Shown: in pieces, positions 37,415 through 48,780 of the stretch
Position numbering within the stretch: the stretch's first letter is position 1
How the letters are laid out: each line of letters begins with the position of its first letter
Source: Beta vulgaris subsp. vulgaris
Taxonomy: Eukaryota > Streptophyta > Magnoliopsida > Caryophyllales > Amaranthaceae
NCBI RefSeq assembly: GCF_026745355.1
Contig: NC_079202.1
Location: forward strand, 63,229,470-63,293,469
Direction of reading: 5' to 3'
Length of the DNA stretch: 64,000 nucleotides
Translations under genes and position numbers: made by a program
Notes under the pieces: generated by a model
Databases searched by the model: none
Told to the model about the DNA's origin: nothing
Seen by the model: only the letters and a program-made list of their open reading frames with translations

Positions 37415-38809
37415 ATGGCCGAGGAGCTTTTAGATTCAGTGTCGAGGTTACGTATTGATGAAGAAGAGGACTTAGTTTTAGATGTGGATGCCCTACATTC
37501 TGGAGAAACGCCCAAGGTATCCCTTTTGCTTCTAGGGCGACTGCTAACTGAACGTTCCTACAATGTTGAAGCCTTCAAGAGGACCATAACCACTGTATGG
37601 GCGCCAATTCATGGGCTCGTGATTAGGGTTTTAAACCCTAATTTATATGCGTTCCAGTTTTTTCATTGGAGAGATATGATGAAGGTCTTAGAAGGAAGGC
37701 CGTGGTGTTTTGACAATATGTTAGTGCTATTGAAGGAGGCGGATGGGGACGAACAACCCGATCAGGTAAACATCCAACACTCTCCTTTTTGGGTGCGGAT
37801 TAAAAATCTCCCTTTTAACTATCGTTCGAACATTATTGTTAAAAATCTGATTGGTAACATGGGGGAAATTCTGGAAATTGAGGAAGATGTTTTAGGGTTT
37901 GGTAAATATAGGCGTGTGAAAGTGTTGCTTGATATAACTAAACCTTTACGTCGATACCGTAGATTAAAGGATAAGAATGGCAGAGAATTTCAAGTTGATT
38001 TTGCTTATGAAAGACTCCCTTTCTTCTGCTTTGCTTGTGGGGTTATGGGGCATGCTGAAAAAGATTGCCAACATGTTGATGAAGAAGAAAAGCTGGAGAA
38101 ACTGGGATGGAGTTTGAGTTTGAAAGCTACTCCTCGCAAAGGGAGAGCTAAAGAATTGGTAGAGGAAAATAAATATCGAACCTGTAAAAAGATAATTTTT
38201 CCTCCTGAAGAACATATATCAGTCCCTGGTCAATTACATTTATTGGGCTGTGAAAGTACGAAATCTGATCCCACTGCTGCTTGTTCCCCTGATCTGGGTA
38301 TTTCCCCTGTAATAAATTCGGAAGTGTTGTGTAGCAGGGAAACCACTCTTGGGGATCCCAAAGCCCATTTTTTGGGAAATGTGGTTGAGGTGGCGTGTAA
38401 GCCTTCTGGGGTGAATAGTAGTGCAACATTGGGTGCTCCAACATTAAATGCTCCCTTATTATCACATGAGGTGGAAGATAACAATGATGATCCTACCTTT
38501 ATTGTCCCTTTGTTGGACCCCACTCCTTTACATGATAATTTTGTTTTTTCAAGCAGCAGTGGTAAAGCAGTTTCAAAGCTCCCTACTTGGAAGAGAATTG
38601 CACGTGGCCCCATGGAAGATAAAGGTGGTTCAACAACAATGGACATGGATTCTGATGAAAATTTTCTAAAAAGGCCTAATGATTTCTGTGAGGTGGATTG
38701 TGATAAGGGAGATAGTGCTACGAAGCGTTTCAAGCCGAGTTCTACTCTTGATTCTGGATCCTATTTTTTGGCGGAGGTTGGTTGTGACCAACCCCGCCTC
38801 TCATTATGA
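37415..38809 (+). CDS. L1 LINE ORF1 protein (DUF4283 + CCHC zinc knuckle)
   Basis: Nucleic acid-binding ORF1 protein of a plant L1-clade retrotransposon, expected to coat the element RNA. It has 464 residues. An N-terminal DUF4283-type region spans about residues 35-185 (LLGRLLTERSYN, FQFFHWRDMMKVLEGRPWCF, SPFWVRIKNLPFNYRS, LGFGKYRRVKVLLDITKPLR). It is followed by a CCHC knuckle at 205-218 (CFACGVMGHAEKDC). The C-terminal half is low in recognisable domains, Ser/Pro-rich and acidic. The ATG at 37415 lies shortly after the element's 5' end. The stop codon overlaps the ORF2 start as ATGA, so ORF2 is probably translated by termination-reinitiation. Confidence 0.95.
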   Translation: MAEELLDSVSRLRIDEEEDLVLDVDALHSGETPKVSLLLLGRLLTERSYNVEAFKRTITTVWAPIHGLVIRVLNPNLYAFQFFHWRDMMKVLEGRPWCFDNMLVLLKEADGDEQPDQVNIQHSPFWVRIKNLPFNYRSNIIVKNLIGNMGEILEIEEDVLGFGKYRRVKVLLDITKPLRRYRRLKDKNGREFQVDFAYERLPFFCFACGVMGHAEKDCQHVDEEEKLEKLGWSLSLKATPRKGRAKELVEENKYRTCKKIIFPPEEHISVPGQLHLLGCESTKSDPTAACSPDLGISPVINSEVLCSRETTLGDPKAHFLGNVVEVACKPSGVNSSATLGAPTLNAPLLSHEVEDNNDDPTFIVPLLDPTPLHDNFVFSSSSGKAVSKLPTWKRIARGPMEDKGGSTTMDMDSDENFLKRPNDFCEVDCDKGDSATKRFKPSSTLDSGSYFLAEVGCDQPRLSL

Positions 38810-41800
38810 GTACTTTGTGCTGGAACTGCCGAGGGATGGGCAACCCTTGGTCAGTTCGTCAACTCCGGCGTTGGAGTACAGCTCATGCCCCCGACATTCT
38901 CTTTTTGTCAGAAACCATGATAAAAAAGAGAGAGGTAGAAGGTTTGAAATCTCGATTGGGCTTCCAAAATGCTTTTGGGGTCCCTAGTATTGGTAGAGCA
39001 GGTGGTCTATGTGTTTACTGGAATGATAATATTTCTTTCTCTGTGGTCTCTTTTTCCCAGCACCATATTTGTGGTGATGTTGTTGATGGTGCTAATAATT
39101 GGCGTTTTGTGGGGGTGTATGGTTGGGCGAAGGAGGAGGAGAAGCACAGGACCTGGGGGCTCATTCGGCATCTTTGCAGTGATTCCCCGTTACCTATTCT
39201 GCTTGGAGGTGATTTTAATGAAATATTATGTTATGGTGAAAAGGAAGGTGGAGCGGATAGAGTTCGCAGAGAGATAGACAATTTTCGAGCTGTTGTTGAT
39301 GATCTGTCATTGAGGGACCTTGGTTTTGTAGGCTCCTGGTATACTTGGGAGCGGGGTAAAGTTGAAGCTACGTGCATTCGGGAACGTCTGGACCGGTTTC
39401 TTTGCACTCCTGCTTGGCTTGACTTATATCCCTCTCATGTTGTTGAACACCTTGTACGGTACAAATCGGACCATGCCCCTATTATTACAAAGCTCAAACA
39501 GCCTAGTCGTCCCTGTAGAAAGAAGAGAGGCTTTCGGTTTGAAACCGCCTGGCTACTTGATGATCATTGTGAGTCCGTGGTGAAGCAGGCCTGGGAAGGT
39601 TCTGTTGGGCTTAATATCTCGGCCCGGTTGGATGTTATGGCTCAGCAACTTACGGGCTGGAGCAGAGTGTCTTTTGCTAAGCTGGACAAGCAGATAGGGA
39701 GGGTGGAGCGCCAATTGGGGCTGGCCCAGCAGCAGCCAGTTTCGGACTCTTCATGCAAGGAGTGTAGTGAGCTCGAGAAAGTTTTGGATGATCTTCATGC
39801 AAAGCAGGAGGCGTATTGGTATCTTCGGTCCCGGGTCTCTGAAGTTAAGGATGGAGACAGAAATACAAAATACTTTCATCATAAAGCTTCTCAACGGCGG
39901 AAACGTAATTCGGTGACTGGCTTATTTGATTCTTGTGGTGTTTGGCGGACAGAGGCGGATGATATTGAAAATATATTTGAAGCCTACTTTAGCTCGATTT
40001 TCGAGTCCACTAGGCCTAGTGACTCGGCTATGCAACAAGTCCTGCAGTATGTGAGTCCTATTGTGTCGGCAGATTGTAATATGGAGCTCTTGAAACCTTT
40101 CACGAAGGACGAAATCTTTGCGGCCCTTCAGCAAATGCACCCAAGCAAAGCCCCCGGCCCTGATGGTATGCATGCAATATTTTATCAGCGTTTTTGGCAT
40201 ATTATTGGTGATGATGTGACTGTTTTTGTGAGTAATATTTTGCATGGTACTTCTTTACCTTCTTGCATTAATAACACCAATATTGCTCTGATTCCGAAAG
40301 TCAAAGTTCCAACTCAAGCTGCTGAGTTCCGTCCTATAGCCCTGTGTAATGTTTTGTACAAATTGGTTTCTAAAGCTATTGTGATGCGTTTAAAGTCATT
40401 CTTGCCTGCTATTGTTTCTGAAAATCAAAGTGCCTTTGTTCCGGGGCGCTTGATTACTGATAATGCCCTCATTGCTATGGAAGTTTTTCACTCAATGAAG
40501 CATCGTCAGCGAAGTAATAGAGGGACTATAGCTATGAAGCTTGACATGAGTAAAGCTTATGACCGAGTTGAATGGGGCTTTCTTAGGAAGCTTTTACTCA
40601 CCATGGGTTTTGATGGGCGCTGGGTGAATCTGATAATGAACTGTGTATCTTCTGTTTCCTACTCCTTCATCATCAATGGAGGAGTCTGTGGTTCTGTTAC
40701 TCCTGGACGAGGGCTCCGGCAGGGAGATCCTCTATCTCCTTATCTTTTCATTTTGATTGCTGATGCTTTCTCTAACATGATTCAGAGTAAGGTGCAGGAA
40801 AAACAGATTCATGGTGCTAAGGCTAGCCGTAGTGGGCCTGATATCTCTCATCTTCTTTTTGCTGATGACAGCTTACTTTTTACTAGAGCCACCCGTCAGG
40901 AATGCATTACTATCGTTGATATTCTCAACCAATATGAAGCGACATCTGGGCAGAAAATTAACTATGAAAAGTCGGAGGTCTCTTTTAGTAGAGGTGTTTC
41001 TGTTGAGCAAAGGGAGGATTTGATGAGTATCCTAAACATGAGGCAAGTTGATAAGCACGAGAAATATCTTGGTATCCCTTCTATTGCGGGAAGATCAAAG
41101 AAAGCTATCTTTGACTCTCTTCTTGATAGAATTTGGAAGAAACTCCAAGGGTGGAAGGAAAAACTTCTTTCTAGAGCAGGCAAGGAAATTCTTCTCAAAG
41201 CTGTTATTCAGGCAATCCCAACCTATCTGATGGGTGTTTACAAATTTCCTGCGCTGATTATTCAGAAAATTCACTCAGCCATGGCCCGATTTTGGTGGGG
41301 GAATAGTAGTGCAAGTAAGAAAGTCCACTGGAAGAGCTGGGAATCTATGTGCACTTTGAAGTGTCTTGGCGGATTGGGCTTCAAAGATCTCAGTGTGTTT
41401 AATGATGCCCTCTTAGGTCGTCAAGCATGGCGCTTGGTACGTGAGCCTCACTCTCTATTTGGCCGTGTTATGAAGGCGAAATATTACCGTCATTGTGACT
41501 TTCTTGAAGCCTCCCTTGGCTATTCTGGTAGCTATTCTTGGAAGAGCATTTGGAGTTCAAAGGCACTAATTAAGGAAGGGTTATTGTGGCGTGTGGGTGA
41601 TGGGAGGCAAATTCACATTTGGGATGATCCATGGTTACTTGATGATGCTGGGCGCACCATTTCCTCTGTCAGGAATGACTCAGTTCATTTGGTTCATGAT
41701 TTAATTGAGGATCGCACACTGGGTTGGAATATGGAGATTATTGATGGCATTTTTAATGAACGGGACAAGAGATGTATCCTTGCACTTCCTCTTAGTGAAG

Positions 41801-42873
41801 TGGAGTTGAAAGATGAAATTACGTGGGCTTTTTCTAAGAATGGTCTATACACTGTGAAAACGGCATATATGTTGGGTAAAGGTTGTAACCTTGATAATTT
41901 TCACCAAGCTTGGGTGGACATTTGGAGTTATGAAGTTAGCCCAAAGGTACGTCATTTTTTATGGCGATTATGCACAAACTCTCTTCCTACTCGTTCATTG
42001 CTTAAATATCGTCATTTTATTGAGGATGATTCTTGCCCTTGGGGCTGTGGCGCGATTGAGACAGCAAGGCATGCCATTTTTGACTGTCCTCGTGCTGCTG
42101 CAATATGGAGTGATTGTGGTTGTGACGTGATGCGGACTGGTAACACTGATATGAATATGTGTGAATTGGTGGTGAGCTGGCGTGATGTGGAGAGCAAGCT
42201 GAAATTACAAGGTCTCTTCCTTGCTTGGTGTCTATGGGGGGACCGAAACCAACAGGTTTTTAACAACAACTCCACGCCACCACATGTATTGGTAGCACAA
42301 GTCCAGAGGTTGGTCGAGGAACATGGCTTATATGCTGGGCGCATCTATCGGACCTCACTGCAAGCTCGTACTCCAAGCCCTCGACAGTGGGTAGCTCCGC
42401 CTGAAGGGGTTGTCAAGATTAATGTAGATGCTTCGTTGGCTGTGGAGGGTTGGGTGGGTTTTGGTATTGTGGCTCGCAATAATGTTGGCAACATCCTCTT
42501 CTCTGCGTCCCGTCGTTGTCGAGCATTTTGGTCTCCTGAGCTGGCAGAGGCGAAGGCAGTTTCTATGGGGCTGAGGCTGGGTAAACGTTTCGGGTTGAGT
42601 GATGTTATTATTGAGTCGGATTGCCAAGTTGTTGTTAATCGCCTCTCTAAAAGTGTGCTTTATTTGTCTGATTTAGATGTTGTTCTCTCCGAGATTTTCT
42701 CTGCTAGTTTGTCTTTCCATTCTGTTAGATGGTCGCATGTAAAGCGTGATGGTAATTATGTTGCTCACCATTTAGCTAAGCTAGTTCCTTTTGGTACTGA
42801 ACAAATTTGGGAGAACCATTGTCCATCGGAAGTGGCTCCTTATGTACTCATGGACACGTTGTCCTTGGATTAA
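38806..42873 (+). CDS. L1 LINE ORF2 protein (endonuclease, reverse transcriptase, RNase H)
   Basis: Replication protein of the LINE: it nicks the target and reverse-transcribes the element RNA there. It has 1355 residues. An AP-type endonuclease occupies about 1-230 (WNCRGMGNP, FLSETM, GGDFNE at 134-139, KSDHAPI). The reverse transcriptase spans about 430-770 (FRPIALCNVLYKLVSKAI, SAFVPGRLITDNALIA, AMKLDMSKAYDRVEW, GLRQGDPLSPYLFIL, catalytic FADD at 685-688). A zf-RVT region occupies about 1020-1110 (KVRHFLWRLCTNSLPTRSLL). A C-terminal RVT_3-type RNase H follows (INVDAS around Asp1208, PELAEAKAVSMGLRL, IIESDCQVVV, HVKRDGNYVAHHLAK). Each active-site motif I can check is present and there is no internal stop. 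The element may be competent; expression is unknown. Confidence 0.95.
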   Translation: MSTLCWNCRGMGNPWSVRQLRRWSTAHAPDILFLSETMIKKREVEGLKSRLGFQNAFGVPSIGRAGGLCVYWNDNISFSVVSFSQHHICGDVVDGANNWRFVGVYGWAKEEEKHRTWGLIRHLCSDSPLPILLGGDFNEILCYGEKEGGADRVRREIDNFRAVVDDLSLRDLGFVGSWYTWERGKVEATCIRERLDRFLCTPAWLDLYPSHVVEHLVRYKSDHAPIITKLKQPSRPCRKKRGFRFETAWLLDDHCESVVKQAWEGSVGLNISARLDVMAQQLTGWSRVSFAKLDKQIGRVERQLGLAQQQPVSDSSCKECSELEKVLDDLHAKQEAYWYLRSRVSEVKDGDRNTKYFHHKASQRRKRNSVTGLFDSCGVWRTEADDIENIFEAYFSSIFESTRPSDSAMQQVLQYVSPIVSADCNMELLKPFTKDEIFAALQQMHPSKAPGPDGMHAIFYQRFWHIIGDDVTVFVSNILHGTSLPSCINNTNIALIPKVKVPTQAAEFRPIALCNVLYKLVSKAIVMRLKSFLPAIVSENQSAFVPGRLITDNALIAMEVFHSMKHRQRSNRGTIAMKLDMSKAYDRVEWGFLRKLLLTMGFDGRWVNLIMNCVSSVSYSFIINGGVCGSVTPGRGLRQGDPLSPYLFILIADAFSNMIQSKVQEKQIHGAKASRSGPDISHLLFADDSLLFTRATRQECITIVDILNQYEATSGQKINYEKSEVSFSRGVSVEQREDLMSILNMRQVDKHEKYLGIPSIAGRSKKAIFDSLLDRIWKKLQGWKEKLLSRAGKEILLKAVIQAIPTYLMGVYKFPALIIQKIHSAMARFWWGNSSASKKVHWKSWESMCTLKCLGGLGFKDLSVFNDALLGRQAWRLVREPHSLFGRVMKAKYYRHCDFLEASLGYSGSYSWKSIWSSKALIKEGLLWRVGDGRQIHIWDDPWLLDDAGRTISSVRNDSVHLVHDLIEDRTLGWNMEIIDGIFNERDKRCILALPLSEVELKDEITWAFSKNGLYTVKTAYMLGKGCNLDNFHQAWVDIWSYEVSPKVRHFLWRLCTNSLPTRSLLKYRHFIEDDSCPWGCGAIETARHAIFDCPRAAAIWSDCGCDVMRTGNTDMNMCELVVSWRDVESKLKLQGLFLAWCLWGDRNQQVFNNNSTPPHVLVAQVQRLVEEHGLYAGRIYRTSLQARTPSPRQWVAPPEGVVKINVDASLAVEGWVGFGIVARNNVGNILFSASRRCRAFWSPELAEAKAVSMGLRLGKRFGLSDVIIESDCQVVVNRLSKSVLYLSDLDVVLSEIFSASLSFHSVRWSHVKRDGNYVAHHLAKLVPFGTEQIWENHCPSEVAPYVLMDTLSLD

Positions 42874-42934
42874 TTTACTAGCTTGCTTTTCCCCTCAAAA
42901 AAAAAAAAAAATGTTTAGGATATAATTATAAAAA

Positions 42935-43835
42935 ATAACCCCTATTATTCATTGTAGAAGTAACCCCTTATAATTACAAAAGTAACCCCTTATAATTACA
43001 AAAAGTAAAATCTATTTACTGTAGAAGTAACCCCTTATAATTAAAAAGTAACCCCTAATATCAGTAAAAGTAACCCCTTATAATTACAAAAGTAACACCT
43101 ACTTTTAGTAGAAGTAACTCCTTAACATTACAAAAGTAACCCCTAGTTATAGTAAAAGTAATCCCCTTACAGTTACAAAAAGTAACTTATACTTTCAGTA
43201 AAAGTAACCCCTAATTATCGTAAAAGTAACCCCTATTTATAGTAAAAGTAACCCCCTTCAGTTACAAAAAGTAACCTATACTTTCAGTAAAAGTAACCCC
43301 TTAGTATTATAAAAAGTAATCCCTAGTGTCAGTAAAGTAACCCCTTAAAATTCGATAAAGTAATCTATAATTCACTAAAAGTAACACCTTAGCATTGGAA
43401 AGCAACGCGTTTTACTTTTTATGAATAAATAAGATTACTTTAAATATATAATGGGGTTACTTTTTATGAACTAAGGGGTTACTTGTACATTTATTATGGT
43501 TGTTTTTTATAAATATTTCAAGCTATTATATAATAATTGGGGTTACTTTTGTGAACATATGATGTCACTCGAACAAATAAATAAGGTTACTTATACATTT
43601 AATTAGGGTTACTTTTATTAACAAATGAGGTTACTACTATAATATAATGGGTCATTTGAAAAATATATGAGGTTTAATTGTACTAATAAATGGGTTACTT
43701 GTATTATAAAATAAGGGTACAAATAATAATCGTTACTTATTATGAAGTAATGGGTTGCTCATATGATAAAATAAGGTCACAAATAATAAGGGTTACACGT
43801 ACATTCAGATAGGGTTATCCGAAAACGGATTCACG
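42935..43835. repeat. Inverted AGTAACCCC minisatellite
   Basis: The left half (to about 43335) repeats AAAGTAACCCCTTATAATTA-like units. The right half (from about 43430) repeats the complement, GGGGTTACTTTTTATGAA-like units. The whole is therefore a large imperfect palindrome with a turn near 43400. No ORF. The LINE inserted at its left edge. Confidence 0.85.
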
Positions 43836-43929
43836 CTTCGCCTTTTTTTAAAGGGGACACAAGCATCATTATAAGGCCCAACTTGGGCTTATTATTAGTT
43901 AGCCACGTCCTTATTTATCAATGTGTTAA

Positions 43930-44130
43930 TGGTAAAATTCTAAAGAAAATAAGAGGAGAGAGAAAATAGGAAAAAAATAGGGGAAATAAGAGGAGAGAGA
44001 AAATGAGGCAAAAAATTAGGAAAAATGAGAGAGACATCAAAGAGAAAAACAAAAGAAAAAAGAAAAAAGAAAAAAGAAAGAGTTAAAAAAAAAGAGAGAA
44101 AGAGGGGGGTGCGTGAGAGGGGGGTTAGAG
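43930..44130. repeat. Purine-rich low-complexity tract
   Basis: GAGGAGAGAGAAAATAGG-like units and AAAAGAAAAAAG runs on the + strand. Non-coding. Confidence 0.7.
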
Positions 44131-44479
44131 AGGGGAAGGGGGTGGCCACACCATTAGTTGAAGGTGTGGCTCGCCTCATATAAAAGTTTTTGAAAATAAG
44201 ATAAAAGTCATAAAACTATTTCTGGAACCAAAATTATCCTTTTATGCATCAATCTTATTTATTTTGCCTCTCTTTTTTACTCTAACCATTTGACCTTCAC
44301 CTGGAGCAAATGAGAATTATTGGGATGTCCTTCTATAATACCCTCATTAGATTCACCAAACTCAGTAACAACCAACTCATGGAGCCCGTCACAATGGGTT
44401 TTCCTTCACAATTCTTCAAAAAAACCTCAAGGATTAGATAACCACCTACAGGAATTACACCCCTTAGCATAGCAAACAA

Positions 44480-44545
44480 CACGGAAAATGAGAGGAAAAG
44501 GAAAACTAATTTTCATGGAAAATATTTTACACACTACCAAACGGA
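44480..44545. mobile_element. Fragment of the Tourist-like MITE family
   Basis: AAAATATTTTACACACTACC followed by AAACGGAGC matches the right end of the element at 32805-33152. The left end is missing. Confidence 0.45.
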
Positions 44546-44939
44546 GCATGAATCCAACTGATTGTAACTGAATTGAAAATAAGATGGAGAGAACAGGCTA
44601 GGAATAATAATCCTATTTATATGATAATATTTAGAATTCTAACAGATCATCGATGTACAATACGCTATTACTAGTCTCATATGCATAAATTTATGTTAAT
44701 GTATAAGTTCTTACTTTTTAATTGTTTGAAATTGCTTTAGTTAGATTAGTTTCATTTTCAATCAAAAATATCTCTTTAAAGCATATTATTTTGGAAAATA
44801 TTTTATGTGTACATTATATCTTATTATAAATTAAACAATCTTAAGTTTCCTTATTTCTATATTACACATAAATATAGATCAAAAAAGAATTGAATATTTT
44901 ATAGTTAGCATTTTTTAATAAGTAAAGGGTAGAACAATA

Positions 44940-44988
44940 ATTTTACAAGACGACACCGTAGCTCATCACTTTGCTTATATAATAGAGA
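44940..44988 (-). mobile_element. Helitron 5' terminus (reverse), 3' end not found
   Basis: In reverse orientation it begins TCTCTATTATATAAGCAAAG after A, then reads GATGAGCTACGGTGTC, like the 5' ends at 19443 and 20031. No matching hairpin plus CTAG was found to the left, so the element is truncated or too diverged to delimit. Confidence 0.5.
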
Positions 44989-45147
44989 TAAACTCGTCAA
45001 TTTATGTTACATTTTCGGATGTTGTGCATAAAAAAAAATGAATTTTGCTATTTGACGCCCTAATTTTTTTACTAACACCCTAAATACATTGTATTTTTAT
45101 ACGGTATTTAGTACTTTACCTTTTTCTGTTCCTTACTCGCATCATCA

Positions 45148-48112
45148 TCATATATAATATTAAAGCAAGAAAACTTCTGTCCTATGTGGCAAGCCATTAT
45201 GGATTCTGCCCTCTCATTGCACCAAGGTTTACAAAGCAAGAATTTATATACATGCCATGTGTCAATGCTAAGAAAGTCTATTGAGATCCGGTGATATTAG
45301 GCAATAAAAATAGACTGATTTTGCAAATCCAAAATGAATCCTGTGATTGAATTCAATTAAGTTCATACATCAATCAAGCCTATACATTTTGAAAAAAAAA
45401 AACGATTAATTTAATTAGGAAATTAAATCTATTATGTCTATAAGTGAATCCCTAATCTAAGCTCATCAAAGCAACCACGCAAAAGCTACTAACAAATCAA
45501 ATGCAATCATGATATTATTTCCTCTTATACTAGGAAGATCAAATGCAATCACGTTATAATTGCCTCTTATGTTAGGAAGGTTTTTTTTTTTTTTGCTGGA
45601 GCAAAAAAAAAAGACATTTTTTTCGGGCAAATTTAACTACAAAACAAAATGCTAACGATCCGTTCGTTATCGTTTTTTGTTTTTAGTTTTTAGTTTTTTT
45701 AAAAACTAAAAACCAAAAACAGAAAACTAGAAAATGTGATTTTCACTTTTAAGTTATCAGTTTTCAAAATCATCATATTCCCAATAAATTTGACTAAATT
45801 TTTATTCATTATAGGACATATATTATATGACTTTGAAAATAATAAAAAATCAAAAACAAGAAAACTACAATAATACGGAATTGGCCCTAAATTAACGCCT
45901 AAAATAATGTTGTGGTTAGATAAACACACCTATAATCACTTTGTAATCCGGAGGAAGTCATAAAAATATACTCCCTCTGTTTTTTATCATTCTCACTTTT
46001 TGTGCACGTCTCCCAATGCATCTTTTTGAACTTAAATATCTTTCATTATATATTAGTAAAAATTATAACGATTGAAGATTAATAATGTACTAATTCAGAC
46101 GAATAAAACAAGACCCCACATGACTATATTTTTTTTTATATAAATTGAAAACAATTGAGAAGATTCTCTCTAAGTATGAATAGTGCCAAGATTTCAAGTG
46201 AGAAAGATAAAAAAGAATAGAGGGAGTACAAATTTTAATTTAGCAAACAGAGGAGAGAGAAATGGAATGGGGTTAGAATTTTCATGAAATTGTCCTTCTT
46301 GAGATAGCAAATCAACAATATATAATGTCGAACTCCTTGAAACTTTGCAGTTTGCATATATGCATGTAAGAGATGTAAAAGTCTAAAGGAGAAACAAAGA
46401 GGTAGAAAGTAAGAGATAAATTAGATTGGTAGTGTGGCAATGTTTAAAGAGCTTAAGAGCCTAAGTCATCAAGTAGTCACGAAAATGATAGATTATGAAT
46501 TTATGACATATTAAAAAAAAATTAATTCTTTTTTATTGTTGAACTTCACATAATCACATAATTTCCTTTTGTTTATTGTTCTTACAAAATTAGTTTGCAA
46601 TTTGGGGGACAAATAAGTGGTTTATACAGAGAGAAAATGGAATTGAATTAGAAAGGAATGATATTGTTACATAATAGGCATATGTCTAAGATATAATTTA
46701 ATAGGTTCATAGAGTATGTTATTGCCTTTTGATTTTAAGGGCAAAATTAATGATCTCAATAATCGATTAATATTAATAGCATGATTGAAAACAATGGCTA
46801 AAGTTTCTATTGTAAGTTGTAACATTTAATCAACATAAAAATATTTACCAAACAATAAAAACAAATTAAATATTTATAAACCCAAGTTTTAAAAAAAATC
46901 AACAACGACACTGTTCTGATCAGCTTATTTTTATTTCTTACTAGAAAATATAAGTTCAGATAATGAATAATATGGCTTAATAAGTTCAGATAAGTTGTAT
47001 AATGCAAAAACAAGCAAAGACAAAGTTTGACATGCTCACAAAATAAATTCTAAAAGTTAAAATATGGTCTAATAAGATTAATAAGGTGTAATAAGTTCAG
47101 ATTAGTTCTTAGATAAGTTTATTTAAGTTCAAATAAAATTACATAAGCAAAAATAAGTTGAAAAACATATATAAAACCAAGAATGACAATTTGGAAATTA
47201 TATAACTTAAAAAAAATCTTATGTACATAAAAGATTTTATTACTTTTTCTATAGAGTGTTGGCATAAACGTTATTTTGCTTATTATGGGCAAAAGTTTTA
47301 CACTTATATAATCAAGAAAATATTTTCTCTAATGTTCTACAAAAAAAAGTTAGTTAAATGGAATGTCACTATGCGTAATTCTAAAATGGGAATGTAAATA
47401 TGCATTACTTTTGTGGGTAAAAATATAGTTAAACGTAATATAATACATGATAAAAACAGAACTTTGTTCTTTTTTAATCTTTAGGTCTTTGGTGGGAGTG
47501 AGTATTAACTATTGAAAAAAACGGGGTCAAACTCTAGTCCTATGATCTAAATTATATCTATGACTTTACAAAAGTATTATCAAACACGAAAAACAACCAT
47601 TATATGTAACTAGATGTACCTTAAATAGTATTAAAGCTCTAGCATATTGAGAAAATTAAAATTATTATAGCTAAGTGGGCAGTGGTCAATGGGTGGCTAA
47701 ATATGGTGCAGCTGTGGTGCAAGAAGGCAAGAGAGTGGGTGAACGAAATTGCCATAAATGGGAGTGGAAGTTGGTGTATTGTCGAGTATAGTCGTGGTGC
47801 GAATTGTGATTTTATCAGGGCCTCTAAAGGAAGTACTTAGTAGACAGATTAAAGATTTTTTTCAATTAAGTCTTTTTTTAGGATGGGTTACGTGATCCAC
47901 CATGACGTAAACTATTTCAACAATTGAACACACGGTCATAAATCAGTTTTAAAATAATTTAAATACACGAGTATTAAATTTTACATGAGTATTAAATTTT
48001 ATATCACAAGTTGGAGGCTCATCACCACGATTCTTGAAGAACCTCTTAAAATCATCAATTTATAAAATGAACAACTTCATTCCCGTGCAGTTTGCACGGG
48101 TCAAAAAACTAG
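45148..48112 (+). mobile_element. Non-autonomous Helitron A
   Basis: The 5' end is TCATATATAATATTAAAGCA after A. The 3' end has hairpin CCCGTGCA-GTT-TGCACGGG (48082-48100), then TCAAAAAACTAG to 48112 and T. About 2.97 kb, no coding sequence recognised. It carries a Stowaway MITE (45971-46226). It is nearly identical, by eye, to A' at 52128-55085 in opposite orientation. Confidence 0.85.
45971..46226. mobile_element. Stowaway-like MITE in Helitron A
   Basis: TIRs CTCCCTCTGTTTTTTATC and GATAAAAAAGAATAGAGGGAG are flanked by TA. The same insertion occurs in the inverted copy at 54015-54265, so it preceded duplication of Helitron A. Confidence 0.85.
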
Positions 48113-48519
48113 TATATAATATTAAAGCAAGAAAACTTCAGCCTACGTGGCAAGACATGAAGCTTCCTCCGCTCTCCTTCATTCTAATTCTTCCAGCCAC
48201 CTCTTTGCTTATGCCACGTGTCATCTTAAAATTGCCACGTGTCATCTTATATTTCAACCAACACTTTGTGTAGAAATTTACGTACAAACTAGGTTTTGGA
48301 CCCGTGCATAATGCACGGGAACTTTAATACAATAAAAATGTTTATATATCCGCTACATTGAAAACATATAAACGATTATTTACGTCTACTTGATCAAAAA
48401 CTTTGTGTTTAAGAGAAATACACATTTATATTAATTATAAAATTGTTTAACAGATACATGATATTCATATGTTTTGGAAGACTTCTTTTTAGAGCAAAAC
48501 AAAATGTTTTAAGAAGCTA

Positions 48520-48780
48520 CTTCATCCATTCGTAGTCTAATATAACAATGAGATTTTTACACTATTCATTCACTATCATACCCTTCACTATATATTGTTA
48601 TTTTTATGTAAAGACAAATCTAGTCATGTGGGTATTGTTAGATTCGTCTTGATATATACTTTCAAAATATCAAATGTGTATAATTTTACTAAATAAAGTA
48701 AATAAAGATATTAATAGTAAAAATTGAGCATTGGCAAGCGTGAAAACCCAATTGCTGCAGTAGAAAAAGAACGGAGGAAG
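48520..48780. mobile_element. Eroded Stowaway-like MITE in Helitron C
   Basis: Ends CTTCATCCATTCGTAG and GAACGGAGGAAG are flanked by TA. It also occurs in C2 at about 58773-59036, so it predates the split of the two copies. Confidence 0.6.

Larger units (their letters stand above)
37308..42910 (+). mobile_element. Full-length L1-type LINE with both ORFs open
   Basis: A 16 bp target duplication ATGTTTAGGATATAAT lies at 37292-37307 and 42911-42926. The element has a 107-base 5' UTR, ORF1 (37415-38809), ORF2 (38806-42873), a short 3' UTR and a poly(A) tail at about 42897-42910. About 5.6 kb and complete in every part. The long perfect target duplication and uninterrupted frames indicate a recent insertion. 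Confidence 0.95.
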
